A DNA stretch of 45,334 nt from positions 1 to 45,334 of the forward strand of contig NZ_JAMXOT010000050.1 in the NCBI RefSeq assembly GCF_024220515.1, written 5' to 3'. Source of the stretch: Oscillatoria sp. HE19RPO. GTDB taxonomy: Bacteria > Cyanobacteriota > Cyanobacteriia > Cyanobacteriales > Laspinemataceae. Within the stretch, counting starts at the first letter, position 1. Each line of letters opens with the position of its first letter. Below are positions 8,388 to 17,312 of this stretch, piece after piece. Under the pieces are notes generated by a model, which saw nothing but the letters and a program-made list of their open reading frames with translations, was not told the origin of the DNA and searched no databases. A program made the translations under genes and the position numbers.

Positions 8388-8573
8388 TCAAATCTCCTCT
8401 AACCCGGTTTCAATGGCGGATCTCAGATTCGGTTGATTGGGGGGGAAGCCTTGATAGGGGACATGAATCGCATCAGCTAAGTCTCGTTGTGTCAGTTCCA
8501 ACGGCTTGAGAAACTCTTCTAAAAGCATCTCCCCCGGATGAGTGGGGGGGCGATGAGTGGGAATGCGAACCAT
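8388..8573 (-). pseudogene. Chimeric ORF: truncated higA fused to the tail of another broken gene
   Basis: The first 41 residues are identical to the intact HigA at 6814-7128 up to HVPYQ; then the frame runs directly into GFPPNQPNLRSAIETGLEEI and a stop, which matches the C-terminus of the fragment at 9480-9840. The helix-turn-helix is cut, so it cannot work as HigA. The 61-codon frame is intact with its start, so a chimeric peptide could still be made. It arose from a partial duplication of about 272 bases around the higA/higB junction (7008-7279). Confidence 0.8.
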
Positions 8574-8596
8574 TATGAATTACTCCAGAATTGATA

Positions 8597-8724
8597 TTAG
8601 TGATAATCGACGACTTCCACCGCTTCAGGACCCTGTTCACTCCAGACAAAGCAAATGCGATATTGCTCGTTAATCCCGATGCTGTATTGACCATTACGGC
8701 TACCGACTAGAGCTTCCAGGCGAT
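8597..8724 (-). pseudogene. 3' fragment of a second higB
   Basis: Translation gives SRNGQYSIGINEQYRICFVW and EVVDYH before the stop, nearly the same as the end of the intact HigB. Homology stops abruptly after GCGAT at 8724, so the N-terminal half is missing. It pairs with the truncated higA just downstream. Confidence 0.85.
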
Positions 8725-8757
8725 GATGATATTAATAAGGCAGGTTTCGCTTTGCTG

Positions 8758-9174
8758 TTAAGACATGAAAAGATTCTCAAAATAATTCTTGTTATTCCAT
8801 TGATAAATACTGAAATCCTTAATGTCTAATGATAAAATTCGTTCAGTTTTGTACTCTTCTGCTAACAGAACTAGGGATGCGTCTGCTAAATCCATCGGAA
8901 CATCGCGATATTTATTAATCAAATCTTTGAGTCTGGAGATATGGTAAGGCTTAATTTCAAAAACTTGAAATAATCCCTCAGACATGGCATTAATAAACGT
9001 AACTGAAGATTGAACTCCCCGACGAGCTTGTAGAAAGTAGCAAGTTTCTGTGACAACACACCATGTGGTTATCAAAGGTTCATTATATTGACCGAAAGTT
9101 TGTTTAGCCGCTTCATGGTAGTTATCGTTTTTGTTGGCTAAGGCCACCCAAAAGCCGGTATCAACAATAATCAT
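8758..9174 (-). CDS. PIN-domain toxin (VapC-like)
   Basis: The 138-residue protein begins MIIVDTGFWVALANKNDNYH, the usual PIN start with the first acidic ligand D5. Further acidic residues are in TETCYF (E44), PMDLADASLVLLAEE (two Asp) and ILSLDIKDF (Asp). All four PIN carboxylates are kept, so an Mg-dependent RNase is likely. It overlaps its antitoxin by 4 bases. Confidence 0.9.
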   Translation of the reverse strand: MIIVDTGFWVALANKNDNYHEAAKQTFGQYNEPLITTWCVVTETCYFLQARRGVQSSVTFINAMSEGLFQVFEIKPYHISRLKDLINKYRDVPMDLADASLVLLAEEYKTERILSLDIKDFSIYQWNNKNYFENLFMS

Positions 9175-9422
9175 TGTTCAGTCCCTATTTCCTGCATTAA
9201 GATGGATTCGCAGTTTTCAGCTAGGTCAGGTTCCGCTTCAATACAACCAATAAAGCCAATTTTACTAAAATTCTCCAGATGATTATTAGAAGTAGTCAAG
9301 AGTTGTTGATAATAATAGTCAAGGGCTGTTCCTAAGATTTCATCTGGATTTTGTCTGGTTTTCTGTTGGATAAAAGCAAGTTTTTGAGCTTGTTCATCAG
9401 TGAGTTGAGTGGCAATTTCCAT
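9171..9422 (-). CDS. Antitoxin of the PIN-domain toxin (VapB-like)
   Basis: The 83-residue protein has a short opening strand (MEIATQL), a helix pair compatible with a ribbon-helix-helix fold (DEQAQKLAFIQQ and PDEILGTALDYYYQQLL) and a hydrophobic/acidic tail that would wrap the toxin. It is upstream of and overlaps the PIN gene, the normal order in such modules. A specific VapB subfamily is not recognised. Confidence 0.78.
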   Translation of the reverse strand: MEIATQLTDEQAQKLAFIQQKTRQNPDEILGTALDYYYQQLLTTSNNHLENFSKIGFIGCIEAEPDLAENCESILMQEIGTEQ

Positions 9423-9479
9423 TGTTTCTTCCTGTTGTCTATCAACTTAAGGATATTTTAACCTAAAAAACGCAAATCC

Positions 9480-9840
9480 TCAAATCTCCTCTAAGCCGGT
9501 TTCAATGGTTGATATCAGATTCGATTGATTGGGGGGAAAGCCTTTTAACGGCGCTTCTAGGGGTTCGTCGGTGAGGAAGGCTACGACTATTTCCCGGGTC
9601 AGTTTTTGGCAAAAGGCGATCGCTTCTGGTGTGGGTTTCATAGGGGTGGAAAATCTTTCCCCGTCGAACCGGATGGCGCGGTGGGGTTCGAGGTTACGGC
9701 GTTGTAGGCCTTTGAGGGCGCGGCGCAGTTCATCGGGGGTGGCGGGTTCCGGGGGGTCTTCCTCGGGACAAGTGATTTCCCCAATCAGTTCGAGCCAGGG
9801 TGAGGGCGATTTTTCGTTCGCTCGTTTCGTTGTAAACCAG
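9480..9840 (-). pseudogene. C-terminal fragment of a lost gene (largest of three)
   Basis: The minus strand reads ANEKSPSPWLELIGEITC, then PEPATPDELRRALKGLQRR, FDGERFSTPMKPTPEAIAF, FLTDEPLEAPLKGFPPNQ and ends ETGLEEI. The frame is open for about 115 codons but runs without a start into the junction with the DUF262 gene at about 9845-9857. Smaller pieces of the same tail are at 7541-7607 and 8388-8450. I do not know the family. The fragments mark recombination points in the island. Confidence 0.6.
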
Positions 9841-9857
9841 GTATCTCCAGACTATAG

Positions 9858-11639
9858 CTACTTTTGAAAAAGTTGAAAAATAGCAAGTAGTTCTGGCCCT
9901 TTAGCTTCTACTGTTGAAGAATCCTGCCTTATAAAAGCTTTTTCACCTACAAATGAAATCTCTTTTTGAGGTGGGATATTAATTCTAATTACAGAGTTAC
10001 CTTTGTAATTTATAGTATCAATTCTTGTCAGAACTTGAGTCTTTAGAGGATTAGTTAATTCAGAGTTTTTCAAGGTATTAATTAATATTCCAACATAATC
10101 CTCTAGTGTTTTACATAAAAATTTAGCTTCTCTATCAATTCCCACCACATATCTATCATTGATTTCATTGGGTTCAATCCCATATAACCTTTTAATTTTT
10201 TCGGCATCTTCCTTTTTATCTACTACCCCCAAAAAAATATACCCATCATTATTCGGATCCGAGTTAGCAATTCCACAAATTGTTTCAACCAGTCGTTCGA
10301 GCAACTTGTTATTTAGTTCTCTTTTGGGTGACAAATCAAGTAAGCCTTGCTTACATTCATACTTTGTAGTTTCTATACGAGAACGAAGTAAAGAATTTTT
10401 GAAAGTTTGTATCAACTCAGCACCTTGACCCAGACTTGATTTATCTTTCTTCGCAAAGTATTTTTGTATTAGTCCCTGAGTTTGATTAATATTATTCATG
10501 CGATCTTTTGTCGCTGCGTAGCGCTTGCTTAAATCTAGCTTTCTCTGAAGCCTTTCGAGTGATTGCATAATCTTTTGAGGATCAGTAGGCAGAAACTCTA
10601 ATTGGATAACTAATTCAAAAAAAGCCATAAATATTGTGTAGAAAGCCTGCGGTATAGGATTCTTAGTTCCGGGATTAACAAGCTGTTGTAAGCATTTATT
10701 ATCCGAGCTATATGTTTCAATCGTTTCTCCAAGAACAGAAAAAGTTTTGACAATTTCTTCTTGTAGCCGGTGGGCTCCATAACTAGCAATTTTCTTTTCT
10801 ATTAACTTGAAATTGTTGCTTTTTTCATCGTACAAACTATCGAGCTTTTCTTTGCTTCTTTCTAAAGGTTTATCAAGTAATATCGATGCGGCAATATCTG
10901 CTATTATATTTTCATCTTCACTATCACGCAGTTGAGGTATGGTGAGAATTCCTTGCTTGCACCATAAAGTTTCTTCTGCTTGAATCCCATAGCCTTGATG
11001 GTTTCGTTTTGAATCAATACTCACCTGTGGCATATCAAATAGATGAAGTGTTTTCTGAGTATCATCCCCACGCAACTGCATAGCAATTGTCCGAACTGTT
11101 TCTGCAAATGATGTTGTAACACCTGCTTGTCGTCTCTCTTGATTGCTTAGATGCTTACCCCCAGAATTGATTCTGCCAAAAACCTCAGTGATGTCACTTT
11201 CATCCATTGCCGTATAGATGGTTACGGCAAGCTGATAGTCTAAAATATCTGCACACTTTTTTCTGTCTAGCTTATCAACCTCGGACTTTTCTTCATATTT
11301 AAAAACTTTGTCATCAGCTAATTGTTTTGCATAAGAAAACTCATTAATATCGAAAAACTTTTTATCAAATGAAAATAAATTTTCAATAAATCCGCAAAGC
11401 GCATTAAGTCGCTGCATACCATCTATAATCTCATACTTGCCACTTCCATGAACTTTAGGACGTTCAGCTAGGAGAATTAAGGGGATGGGATATCCGTTTA
11501 AAATGCTTCCAATTAATTTTCCTTTTTCTTCAACTGACCAAATTAATTTTCTTTGATATTTTCTGTTTACTAATAAGTTTCCTGACCGATAGAGTCTATA
11601 CGCTTCAGTCACTGTCATGCCGCGTGGAACAATGCTCAT
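9858..11639 (-). CDS. DUF262 (GmrSD/ParB-like) + AlbA_2/Schlafen-type protein, candidate defence gene
   Basis: The 593-residue protein starts best at ATG 11639 (GAGGGA upstream); a TTG six codons earlier is possible. The N-terminal DUF262 domain shows NRKYQRKLIW (QR..W motif, about 25-34) and EIIDGMQRLNAL (DGxQR, 70-81), the nucleotide-binding/nuclease signature of GmrS-, BrxU- and SspE-like proteins, followed by a long helical middle. The C-terminal 190 residues resemble an AlbA_2 (Schlafen-group) domain: IETTKYECKQGLLDL, TICGIANSDP..GYIFLGV and FIRQDSSTVEAKGPEL. The gene is more AT-rich than its neighbours and sits at the end of a toxin-antitoxin island, so transfer and an anti-phage role are likely inferences. 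A restriction-like action is not shown. Confidence 0.8.
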   Translation of the reverse strand: MSIVPRGMTVTEAYRLYRSGNLLVNRKYQRKLIWSVEEKGKLIGSILNGYPIPLILLAERPKVHGSGKYEIIDGMQRLNALCGFIENLFSFDKKFFDINEFSYAKQLADDKVFKYEEKSEVDKLDRKKCADILDYQLAVTIYTAMDESDITEVFGRINSGGKHLSNQERRQAGVTTSFAETVRTIAMQLRGDDTQKTLHLFDMPQVSIDSKRNHQGYGIQAEETLWCKQGILTIPQLRDSEDENIIADIAASILLDKPLERSKEKLDSLYDEKSNNFKLIEKKIASYGAHRLQEEIVKTFSVLGETIETYSSDNKCLQQLVNPGTKNPIPQAFYTIFMAFFELVIQLEFLPTDPQKIMQSLERLQRKLDLSKRYAATKDRMNNINQTQGLIQKYFAKKDKSSLGQGAELIQTFKNSLLRSRIETTKYECKQGLLDLSPKRELNNKLLERLVETICGIANSDPNNDGYIFLGVVDKKEDAEKIKRLYGIEPNEINDRYVVGIDREAKFLCKTLEDYVGILINTLKNSELTNPLKTQVLTRIDTINYKGNSVIRINIPPQKEISFVGEKAFIRQDSSTVEAKGPELLAIFQLFQK

Positions 11640-11657
11640 CTGTTCTATATCCCTCAA

Positions 11658-12139
11658 TCAGGATTGTTTCTATCTGAATTAACTAATTATATCAGTAAGC
11701 AACAACCATCGGCTAATTGATAATTTTGACTGATACGCTTGCTAAAAACCGATACAATAATTTAAACTTTGCCCAGTTTTTGCCCTAAATTCACTACCCG
11801 CATCCCCAACGAATTGGCAAGGGTTTTGGGCAGTTTTTGACAATCTGCCAAATTATGGTAGAGTGTATTTTCAGCGGAGCAGTTTGCCTTGTTGCTAAAA
11901 TTGCTGGATTTTGCCACAACTTTTTGCCGATAACCCTTATGATACCGTTGTCAGTGGGGCCAATTTTTAGTCCCGATCGCCTCCCATCTGTCCTCCCCCG
12001 TGACTAATTTTTTTCGCCACCCAACACCGGCTATTGACAAATCAGCCAACTTGTGTACTTACTCCATCCTGTAAGTTAGGAGTGCCTAGAATCCTAGAGA
12101 CAGGGGGAATCCCCGATCGCCGCTAGGGATCTGATAAGA
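11658..12139. other. Spacer without recognised gene
   Basis: This stretch lies between the divergent DUF262 and panB genes. I see no coding frame of note. It contains a partial inverted repeat (TTGGCAAGGG...GGGCAG region near 11814-11835) and a TTGACA at about 12035 that could be a further promoter element. Confidence 0.5.
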
Positions 12140-12167
12140 TTGGAAAGGCAATCCATCTCTATATAAT
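12140..12167 (+). promoter_or_regulatory. Sigma-70-type promoter of panB
   Basis: TTGGAA (12140-12145) and TATAAT (12162-12167) are spaced by 16 bases, 60 bases upstream of the panB start codon. Confidence 0.55.
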
Positions 12168-12226
12168 GATGTGACTGCCGGTTGCTACTCTTGCCAGCGG
12201 ATTGACCGACTTGAACTCACCCAGCT

Positions 12227-13006
12227 ATGCCCATCACCCCTCAACAATTACTAGAGCGAAAACAACAAGGAATGGCGATCGTGGCGCTGACGGCTTATGA
12301 TTATGTCTCGGCGAAATTGCTCGATCGCGCTGGGGTGGATTTGCTGTTAGTTGGCGATTCGTTAGGGATGGTGGTGTTGGGATATGAAACCACTCTGCCG
12401 TTAACCCTTGATGAGATGATTCATCATGCGAAAGCTGTGCGACGGGGTATCGAAAAAGCTCTGATGGTGGTGGATTTACCGTTTTTAACTTATCAAGAAA
12501 GTTCGCAACAGGCGATGCATTCGGCGGGAAGAATTTTGAAGGAAACGGGTGCTCAGGCGGTGAAGTTGGAGGGGGGATATCCGGAAATTGCGGAAACTGT
12601 GCGGCGATTGGTGTTGGCAGGAATTCCGGTGTTGGGTCATGTGGGGTTAACGCCGCAATCTGTGCATCAATTAGGGTATCGGAAACAGGGAAAAACTCCG
12701 GAAACGAGCGATCGCATTTTTAAGGAGGCAGTCGCTTTGCAGGAAGCCGGTGCTTTTGCGGTGGTTTTGGAGCATATTCCTAGTAAATTAGCCGCAGAAA
12801 TTTCCAAAACTTTGGTGATTCCGACCATTGGCATTGGTGCCGGGGTGCATTGTGATGGACAGGTTTTGGTGACTCATGATTTGTTGGGTTTGACTGACCG
12901 AGTGCCGCCTTTTGCAAAACGCTACGCTAATTTGCAGGAGACGATTACTCAGGCGGTACAGGCTTATGGGGAAGACGTTCGCGATCGCCGTTTTCCTCCA
13001 AACTAA
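12227..13006 (+). CDS. panB: 3-methyl-2-oxobutanoate hydroxymethyltransferase
   Basis: The 259-residue enzyme makes ketopantoate from ketoisovalerate and methylene-tetrahydrofolate, the first step of pantothenate (coenzyme A) synthesis in the cytosol. The family's motifs are plain: [40 protein letters not shown] (metal Asp), [36 protein letters not shown]-like segment (here [11 protein letters not shown]) and PTIGIGAG. Length is typical. It stands alone between the DUF262 gene and a repeat-rich spacer. Confidence 0.97.
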   Translation: MPITPQQLLERKQQGMAIVALTAYDYVSAKLLDRAGVDLLLVGDSLGMVVLGYETTLPLTLDEMIHHAKAVRRGIEKALMVVDLPFLTYQESSQQAMHSAGRILKETGAQAVKLEGGYPEIAETVRRLVLAGIPVLGHVGLTPQSVHQLGYRKQGKTPETSDRIFKEAVALQEAGAFAVVLEHIPSKLAAEISKTLVIPTIGIGAGVHCDGQVLVTHDLLGLTDRVPPFAKRYANLQETITQAVQAYGEDVRDRRFPPN

Positions 13007-13027
13007 AACTTGTGACATCGCAGGACA

Positions 13028-13094
13028 AGAAACCGGGTTTCTGCTCCAAAGTTGTTGAAAGTTGGCAGAAATTTGGACAAGAAACCCGGTTTCT
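13028..13094. repeat. Pair of AGAAACC-GGTTTCT palindromes
   Basis: AGAAACCGGGTTTCT (13028-13042) and AGAAACCCGGTTTCT (13080-13094) are each palindromic and complementary to each other, so the 67-base unit can fold as one large stem. The same core forms the stem between isiA and isiB at 22951-22986. Confidence 0.65.
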
Positions 13095-13155
13095 AACCCT
13101 TGTTTTATCCACAAGTTCAAGTATTGCAGGTTGACAACCGAGGATTGCCTGGAAG

Positions 13156-13450
13156 CACCATTCTCAACACCGGCGGGGGATCAATCCCCCGCCTTATAGC
13201 TAAAGTCGGTTAAAACCGACTGCAAGCCTTATTCGGTGGTGTTTTCAGTCGGTTAAAACTGAGATTTTGTACCATTCTCAACACCGGCGGGGGATCAATC
13301 CCCCGCCTCATAGCTAAAGTCGGTTAAAAACCGACTGCAAGTCTTATCCCCTGGTGTTTTCAGTCGGTTTCAACCGACTTGATCTGTTAGGCGGGGGATT
13401 GATCCCCCGCCGGTTGTTGCTCCTGAAGGAGTCACTACCAACTTTTATTA
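13156..13450. repeat. Composite palindromic repeat element
   Basis: Two tandem units of about 110 bases (13156-13272 and 13273-13390) each begin with CAACACCGGCGGGGGATCAA-type palindromes and contain AGTCGGTTAAAACCGACT-type stems; the element closes with GGCGGGGGATTGATCCCCCG. A 29-base direct repeat with one mismatch flanks it (13127-13155 and 13451-13479). Relatives are at 18722-18935 and 24471-24509. It fills the panB to CAAX-protease gap. Confidence 0.7.
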
Positions 13451-13488
13451 CAGGTTAACAACCGAGGATTGCCTGGAAGGGTCTGGAT

Positions 13489-15069
13489 TTAACTGCCGCC
13501 ACTGCCGAGGACGAACAGACTAAAGAGTGTGCCGCTATTCCAGAGACTGTGGAGGAGGATGGAGGAGAGGAGATTGCGCGATCGCGTATAGACGAATCCC
13601 AAGACCATTCCCAAGGTTGCTAATGGCAGGACTTCGGAGAGGTTGAGATGTGCCAAGGCAAACAATAAGCTGCTGAGGACAATAGCGGTGGTAACGGAGA
13701 AGTAACGAGTCAGGGAGGGTAACAGAAATCCCCGAAACATGATTTCTTCAAAAATAGGTGCTGCCACAGATGCGGTGATGAAAAAGATAGTTAATGCTAC
13801 GGTATCTCGGTTTTCTAAAGCGATGGATAAAATGGGGTTGCTGCCACCGCGTCCCTGCCAAAATTGTTGGTTAATGATGGATATCAGAATGACTAAAGGT
13901 AAGGCAGCGAAATAACCGCCGAATCCCCAGGAAATCCAGCTTGCCTGGAGAACATTAAAGCGAAACCAGTCTTTGGCGAGGGGAAAGAAGGACCGGATGG
14001 AGAAGAAGAGGACTAATAATCCGCCAATGGCGATCGCAATATAAGTTGCCAAGATATAGAAGGCACGACTGCGAACATCTAACATGGCAGATTGGACGCC
14101 TAAGAGTTGAACACCGATGGGGACTAAAACTTGTCCGAGGAAGAAGAATCCGACAATGAACACTTGCCAGATAGTTTCCCAATCCCAAGGAGTTTCCCAG
14201 TTGTTATCGCCATTTTGAACCAGGAGGGAATCTTTGCGTTTGAGGAACCATTGAATCCCGAGAAAGATGAGTAAACTGACTCCGACAACAAACCCAAATG
14301 CGGGAATGCCGGTAACGGTTGCTAATTTCCCTAACGATTCCGCTGCCATCTCTTGTTCTTGGAGATTGAGGCGAGTTAAGGCTTCATCTTGTCCCTGGAT
14401 TTGATACAGTTGTCGGAAGGCTTGATAACGAAACCATCCGTCTAAGTTTTGGGTGAGAAGTTCTTCTGAATTAGCGGGGAGGGTGGGGGAATCTTGCCAA
14501 AGGGTTAATAATAAATCTGCTGTATTAGCGGTAGGTTGCAGATGGGGACTAGAACGTTCAGTTAAGGGAGTCCAAGTCTCGATCGCCTGTTCTAAATTAC
14601 CTTGACTGGCTTTTAAAATACCGAGTCTTAACAGGAGTTCATCCCTGAGAGTTTCTTGGTTGGATATTTGCTTTTGAATTTTTAGTTCGGCAAGTTCCGG
14701 GGAATTTATGCCTTCAATTAGCGGAGGTTCCGAAGATTCATCCGGTGGGAGGATGACAGTGGAGGAGAGGCGACTGCGTTGGGTGGCGATCGCCTCTTCT
14801 GTGGAGGTGACTGCTTCTTGATACTGTTTCAGCGCTGCCTCTAGGGGTTCTTCCCCGCCCAAAGCCTGGACAATTTGCAGTGCCGGATCATTGTCAGACT
14901 CGCCTTGGTACTCTGCCACATGAAGCAGCAGATTGGTTTGATAGAGTTCTAGACGGCTTTGAACCTGGGGTTGATTGAAACTTTGAACCAAAGAGGTTCC
15001 CACCAGGAAAAGTGCCAGCAGGGTTAGTGCCGTTAAAACCACGCGCTTAATGAGCTTGATTGCATCCAT
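13489..15069 (-). CDS. CPBP-family (CAAX/Abi) intramembrane protease
   Basis: The 526-residue protein has an N-terminal anchor (LTALTLLALFLVGTSLV, about 12-28), an extended soluble part with helical, TPR-like content (about 30-250; GNLEQAIETWTPL), then about eight membrane segments. The C-terminal CPBP domain has EEIMFRG (EExxxR), FALAHLN (FxxxH) and HSLWNSG (HxxxN/B), all catalytic residues kept. Substrate is unknown; cyanobacterial and plant relatives affect membrane protein turnover. It is monocistronic. Confidence 0.92.
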   Translation of the reverse strand: MDAIKLIKRVVLTALTLLALFLVGTSLVQSFNQPQVQSRLELYQTNLLLHVAEYQGESDNDPALQIVQALGGEEPLEAALKQYQEAVTSTEEAIATQRSRLSSTVILPPDESSEPPLIEGINSPELAELKIQKQISNQETLRDELLLRLGILKASQGNLEQAIETWTPLTERSSPHLQPTANTADLLLTLWQDSPTLPANSEELLTQNLDGWFRYQAFRQLYQIQGQDEALTRLNLQEQEMAAESLGKLATVTGIPAFGFVVGVSLLIFLGIQWFLKRKDSLLVQNGDNNWETPWDWETIWQVFIVGFFFLGQVLVPIGVQLLGVQSAMLDVRSRAFYILATYIAIAIGGLLVLFFSIRSFFPLAKDWFRFNVLQASWISWGFGGYFAALPLVILISIINQQFWQGRGGSNPILSIALENRDTVALTIFFITASVAAPIFEEIMFRGFLLPSLTRYFSVTTAIVLSSLLFALAHLNLSEVLPLATLGMVLGFVYTRSRNLLSSILLHSLWNSGTLFSLFVLGSGGS

Positions 15070-15221
15070 TGTCTGTTTCTTCTTCCTCTGGATCCGGTAG
15101 ATGGGATGATAATTCGACAGTCACGCTGTTGTCAGTTTACCTTGGATTGGAGTCTAAACGTCTGGATGTCTGGGAAATTGATAAGAATTGAACAGGAATT
15201 GTGCAGGTTTTGACAATCTAA

Positions 15222-15263
15222 TCTCAATGTAGAGGCGATTCGCGAATCGCCTCTACATTGAGA
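15222..15263. repeat. Perfect 42-bp palindrome
   Basis: The left 21 bases (TCTCAATGTAGAGGCGATTCG) are exactly complementary to the right 21. A second copy with the same 34-base core and different but still paired ends is at 34812-34853. The rest of the 15070-15622 spacer holds no gene that I recognise. Confidence 0.85.
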
Positions 15264-15622
15264 ATTTTATGTTAAATATTGTGGCAGTCAGGTTAAGTTA
15301 ATCTGGGGATGGATGGATTAATTCAGTTTGAAGTTAGCTGCTTTGCCTGAGTAATTCACCTCTGAGAATTGTTAGATTTTGAAATAGCCAAAAGTTTAAC
15401 TGTTAAAGATTAAGGCTCAATTTTAGACTAAAGTTTTTGCCTAATTCCGAAAGAAATGCTGCTCATAGCCCTGAATCAGGGGTCTGGTTGAGAGGGAGGG
15501 AATAGGCGGCAAGGGGGGAATAAAAATGCAGTCGCCTAGTTTAACTGGAGACCAAGAAGGGGTAAAATGCGATCGATTCTGCCCCTGCGCTTCACTCGCC
15601 TTGGGACTCTGCACCATTTCTG

Positions 15623-16996
15623 TTGGAGGATAGAACCCTGACTACTCGCGTAATTATTGTCCGTCATGGTCAAAGCACGTTTAACAAAGAACGGCGCATC
15701 CAAGGTCGCCTCGATAAATCCGTCCTCACCGAAAAGGGTCGCGAGACGGCGAGTCAAGTAGCGGCAGCCCTCAGTGGCATTTCCTTTGATGCCGTCTACT
15801 GTAGTCCCCTAAAACGGGCGAAAGAAACCGCCGAGGCGATCGTTGCTGATTTGGCGGGAGACTCCAAACCTCCCGCACCCCAACCCAGCGATCAACTCAT
15901 GGAAGTGGACTTGCGGTTGTGGGAAGGAATGCTCAGGGAAGAAGTCCAGGAGAAGTTTGCCGAAGATTACCGCTGTTGGCAAGAAAGACCCCATGAATTT
16001 TCGATGAATGTTCCCGGAGAAACCGGAACTGTGGAACATTTTCCTGTTTTAGCATTGCATGAACAAGCGAAACAATTCTGGGATGAAGTCTTACCTCGCC
16101 ATCCCAATCAAACCATTTTAGTCGTGGGTCATAATGGAATTAATCGCTGTTTGTTGAGTACCGCTTTGGGAATTTCCCCGGCGCGATATCATTCGATTCA
16201 ACAGTCGAATTGTGGGATTAGTATCCTGAATTTTGGCACACCCCGACCCCCATTAAAAGGGAAACTCCCCGTCCAACTGGAATCGATGAATTTAACCAGT
16301 CATGTCGGGGAAAAAATGCCCAAACCTAGACCCGGACATATTGGACCCCGACTGTTATTAGTCCGGCATGGGGAAACGGAGTGGAACCGGCAACAGCGTT
16401 TTCAGGGACAAATTGATGTTCCCCTGAATGATAATGGGAGAGAACAGTCTAAATGTGCCGCTGACTACTTACAAGATGTGCAAATTGATTTTGCCGTGAG
16501 TAGTTCCATGTTGCGTCCCAAAGAAACTGCTGAAATCATCTTGCAACATCATCCAGAAGTTGAATTAAAAGTGGATGATTTATTGCGAGAAATTAGTCAT
16601 GGACTGTGGGAAGGAAAGTTTGAATCTGAAATCGAAAACGACTTTCCGGGAATGTTAGACCAATGGAAAGATAGTCCCGAATTGGTGCAAATGCCAGAAG
16701 GGGAAAATTTGGAACAGGTGTGGGAAAGGAGTATTCAGGCATGGAATGCGATCGTCAAAGCTGCTAAACCCGGGACGACGGGATTAGTGGTTGCTCATGA
16801 TGCGATTAATAAAGCGCTGTTATGTCATTTCTTTGGTCTGGATCCTGAGCATTTTTGGAACTTCAAACAAGGGAATGGCGCAATTACAGTGATTGACTAC
16901 ACCCTAGGACCGGATCACCCCCCAGTGTTAGAAGCCGTTAACATTACAACCCATTTTGGAGGAATTTTGGACAAGACTGCGGCAGGTGCATTGTAA
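15623..16996 (+). CDS. Two-domain histidine phosphatase (phosphoglycerate mutase-like)
   Basis: The 457-residue protein has two histidine-phosphatase domains in tandem. Domain 1 shows VRHGQSTFN near 12, CSPLKRAKETAE and VVGHNGINR; domain 2 shows VRHGETEWNRQQRFQGQID near 248, SSMLRPKETAEII, LREISHGLWEG and VVAHDAINK. Both RHG nucleophiles and late His residues are kept. Substrate may be phosphoserine or another small phosphate ester. The frame can begin at TTG 15623, but homologues normally start MxTRVIIVRHGQS, and a GGAGGA site at 15625-15630 lies 7 bases before a CTG at 15638, so CTG 15638 is the better biological start. Confidence 0.92.
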   Translation: MEDRTLTTRVIIVRHGQSTFNKERRIQGRLDKSVLTEKGRETASQVAAALSGISFDAVYCSPLKRAKETAEAIVADLAGDSKPPAPQPSDQLMEVDLRLWEGMLREEVQEKFAEDYRCWQERPHEFSMNVPGETGTVEHFPVLALHEQAKQFWDEVLPRHPNQTILVVGHNGINRCLLSTALGISPARYHSIQQSNCGISILNFGTPRPPLKGKLPVQLESMNLTSHVGEKMPKPRPGHIGPRLLLVRHGETEWNRQQRFQGQIDVPLNDNGREQSKCAADYLQDVQIDFAVSSSMLRPKETAEIILQHHPEVELKVDDLLREISHGLWEGKFESEIENDFPGMLDQWKDSPELVQMPEGENLEQVWERSIQAWNAIVKAAKPGTTGLVVAHDAINKALLCHFFGLDPEHFWNFKQGNGAITVIDYTLGPDHPPVLEAVNITTHFGGILDKTAAGAL

Positions 16997-17020
16997 TTTT
17001 AGAACTGGGTTTTATAAAAG

Positions 17021-17278
17021 CCCTCCCCTTGGCAAGGGGAGGGTTTGGGTGGGGTTCCCCCGGGGATGATGAGAAACCCGGAATTGCAAGGATTGAAAAG
17101 CCCTCCCCTTGGCAAGGGGAGGGTTGGGTGGGGTTCCCCCAGGGATGATGAGAAACCCAGAATTTCAAGGATTTAAAAGCCCTCCCCTTGGCAAGGGGAG
17201 GGGACCGGAATGTTGAATCCTTGCGTATGGGGAGGACCCCACCCTAACCCTCCCCTTGCCAAGGGGAGGGGACCGGAA
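17021..17278. repeat. Tandem repeat built on CCCTCCCCTTGGCAAGGGGAGGG
   Basis: Two units of about 80 bases (17021-17100, 17101-17179) and a partial third (17180-17203) follow each other, each opening with a 23-base GC palindrome; a reverse-type copy is at 17249-17278. The same palindrome recurs at 35345-35378, 42484-42499 with 42689-42706, 42855-42880 and 43000-43027. They fill the spacer between the phosphatase and the dihydroorotase-like gene. Confidence 0.85.
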
Positions 17279-17312
17279 TAAAGAGAGATTGATTGATAGT
17301 GTTTGCTGTTGA

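Noticed and set aside
9529-9867. Plus-strand frame of 112 codons
   Set aside because: Arg/Ser-rich composition; it is the shadow of the minus-strand broken gene at 9480-9840.
17021-17203. Regularly spaced GC palindromes, like a short CRISPR array
   Set aside because: The 'spacers' are also repeated (80-bp units nearly identical as a whole), so this is a tandem intergenic repeat.
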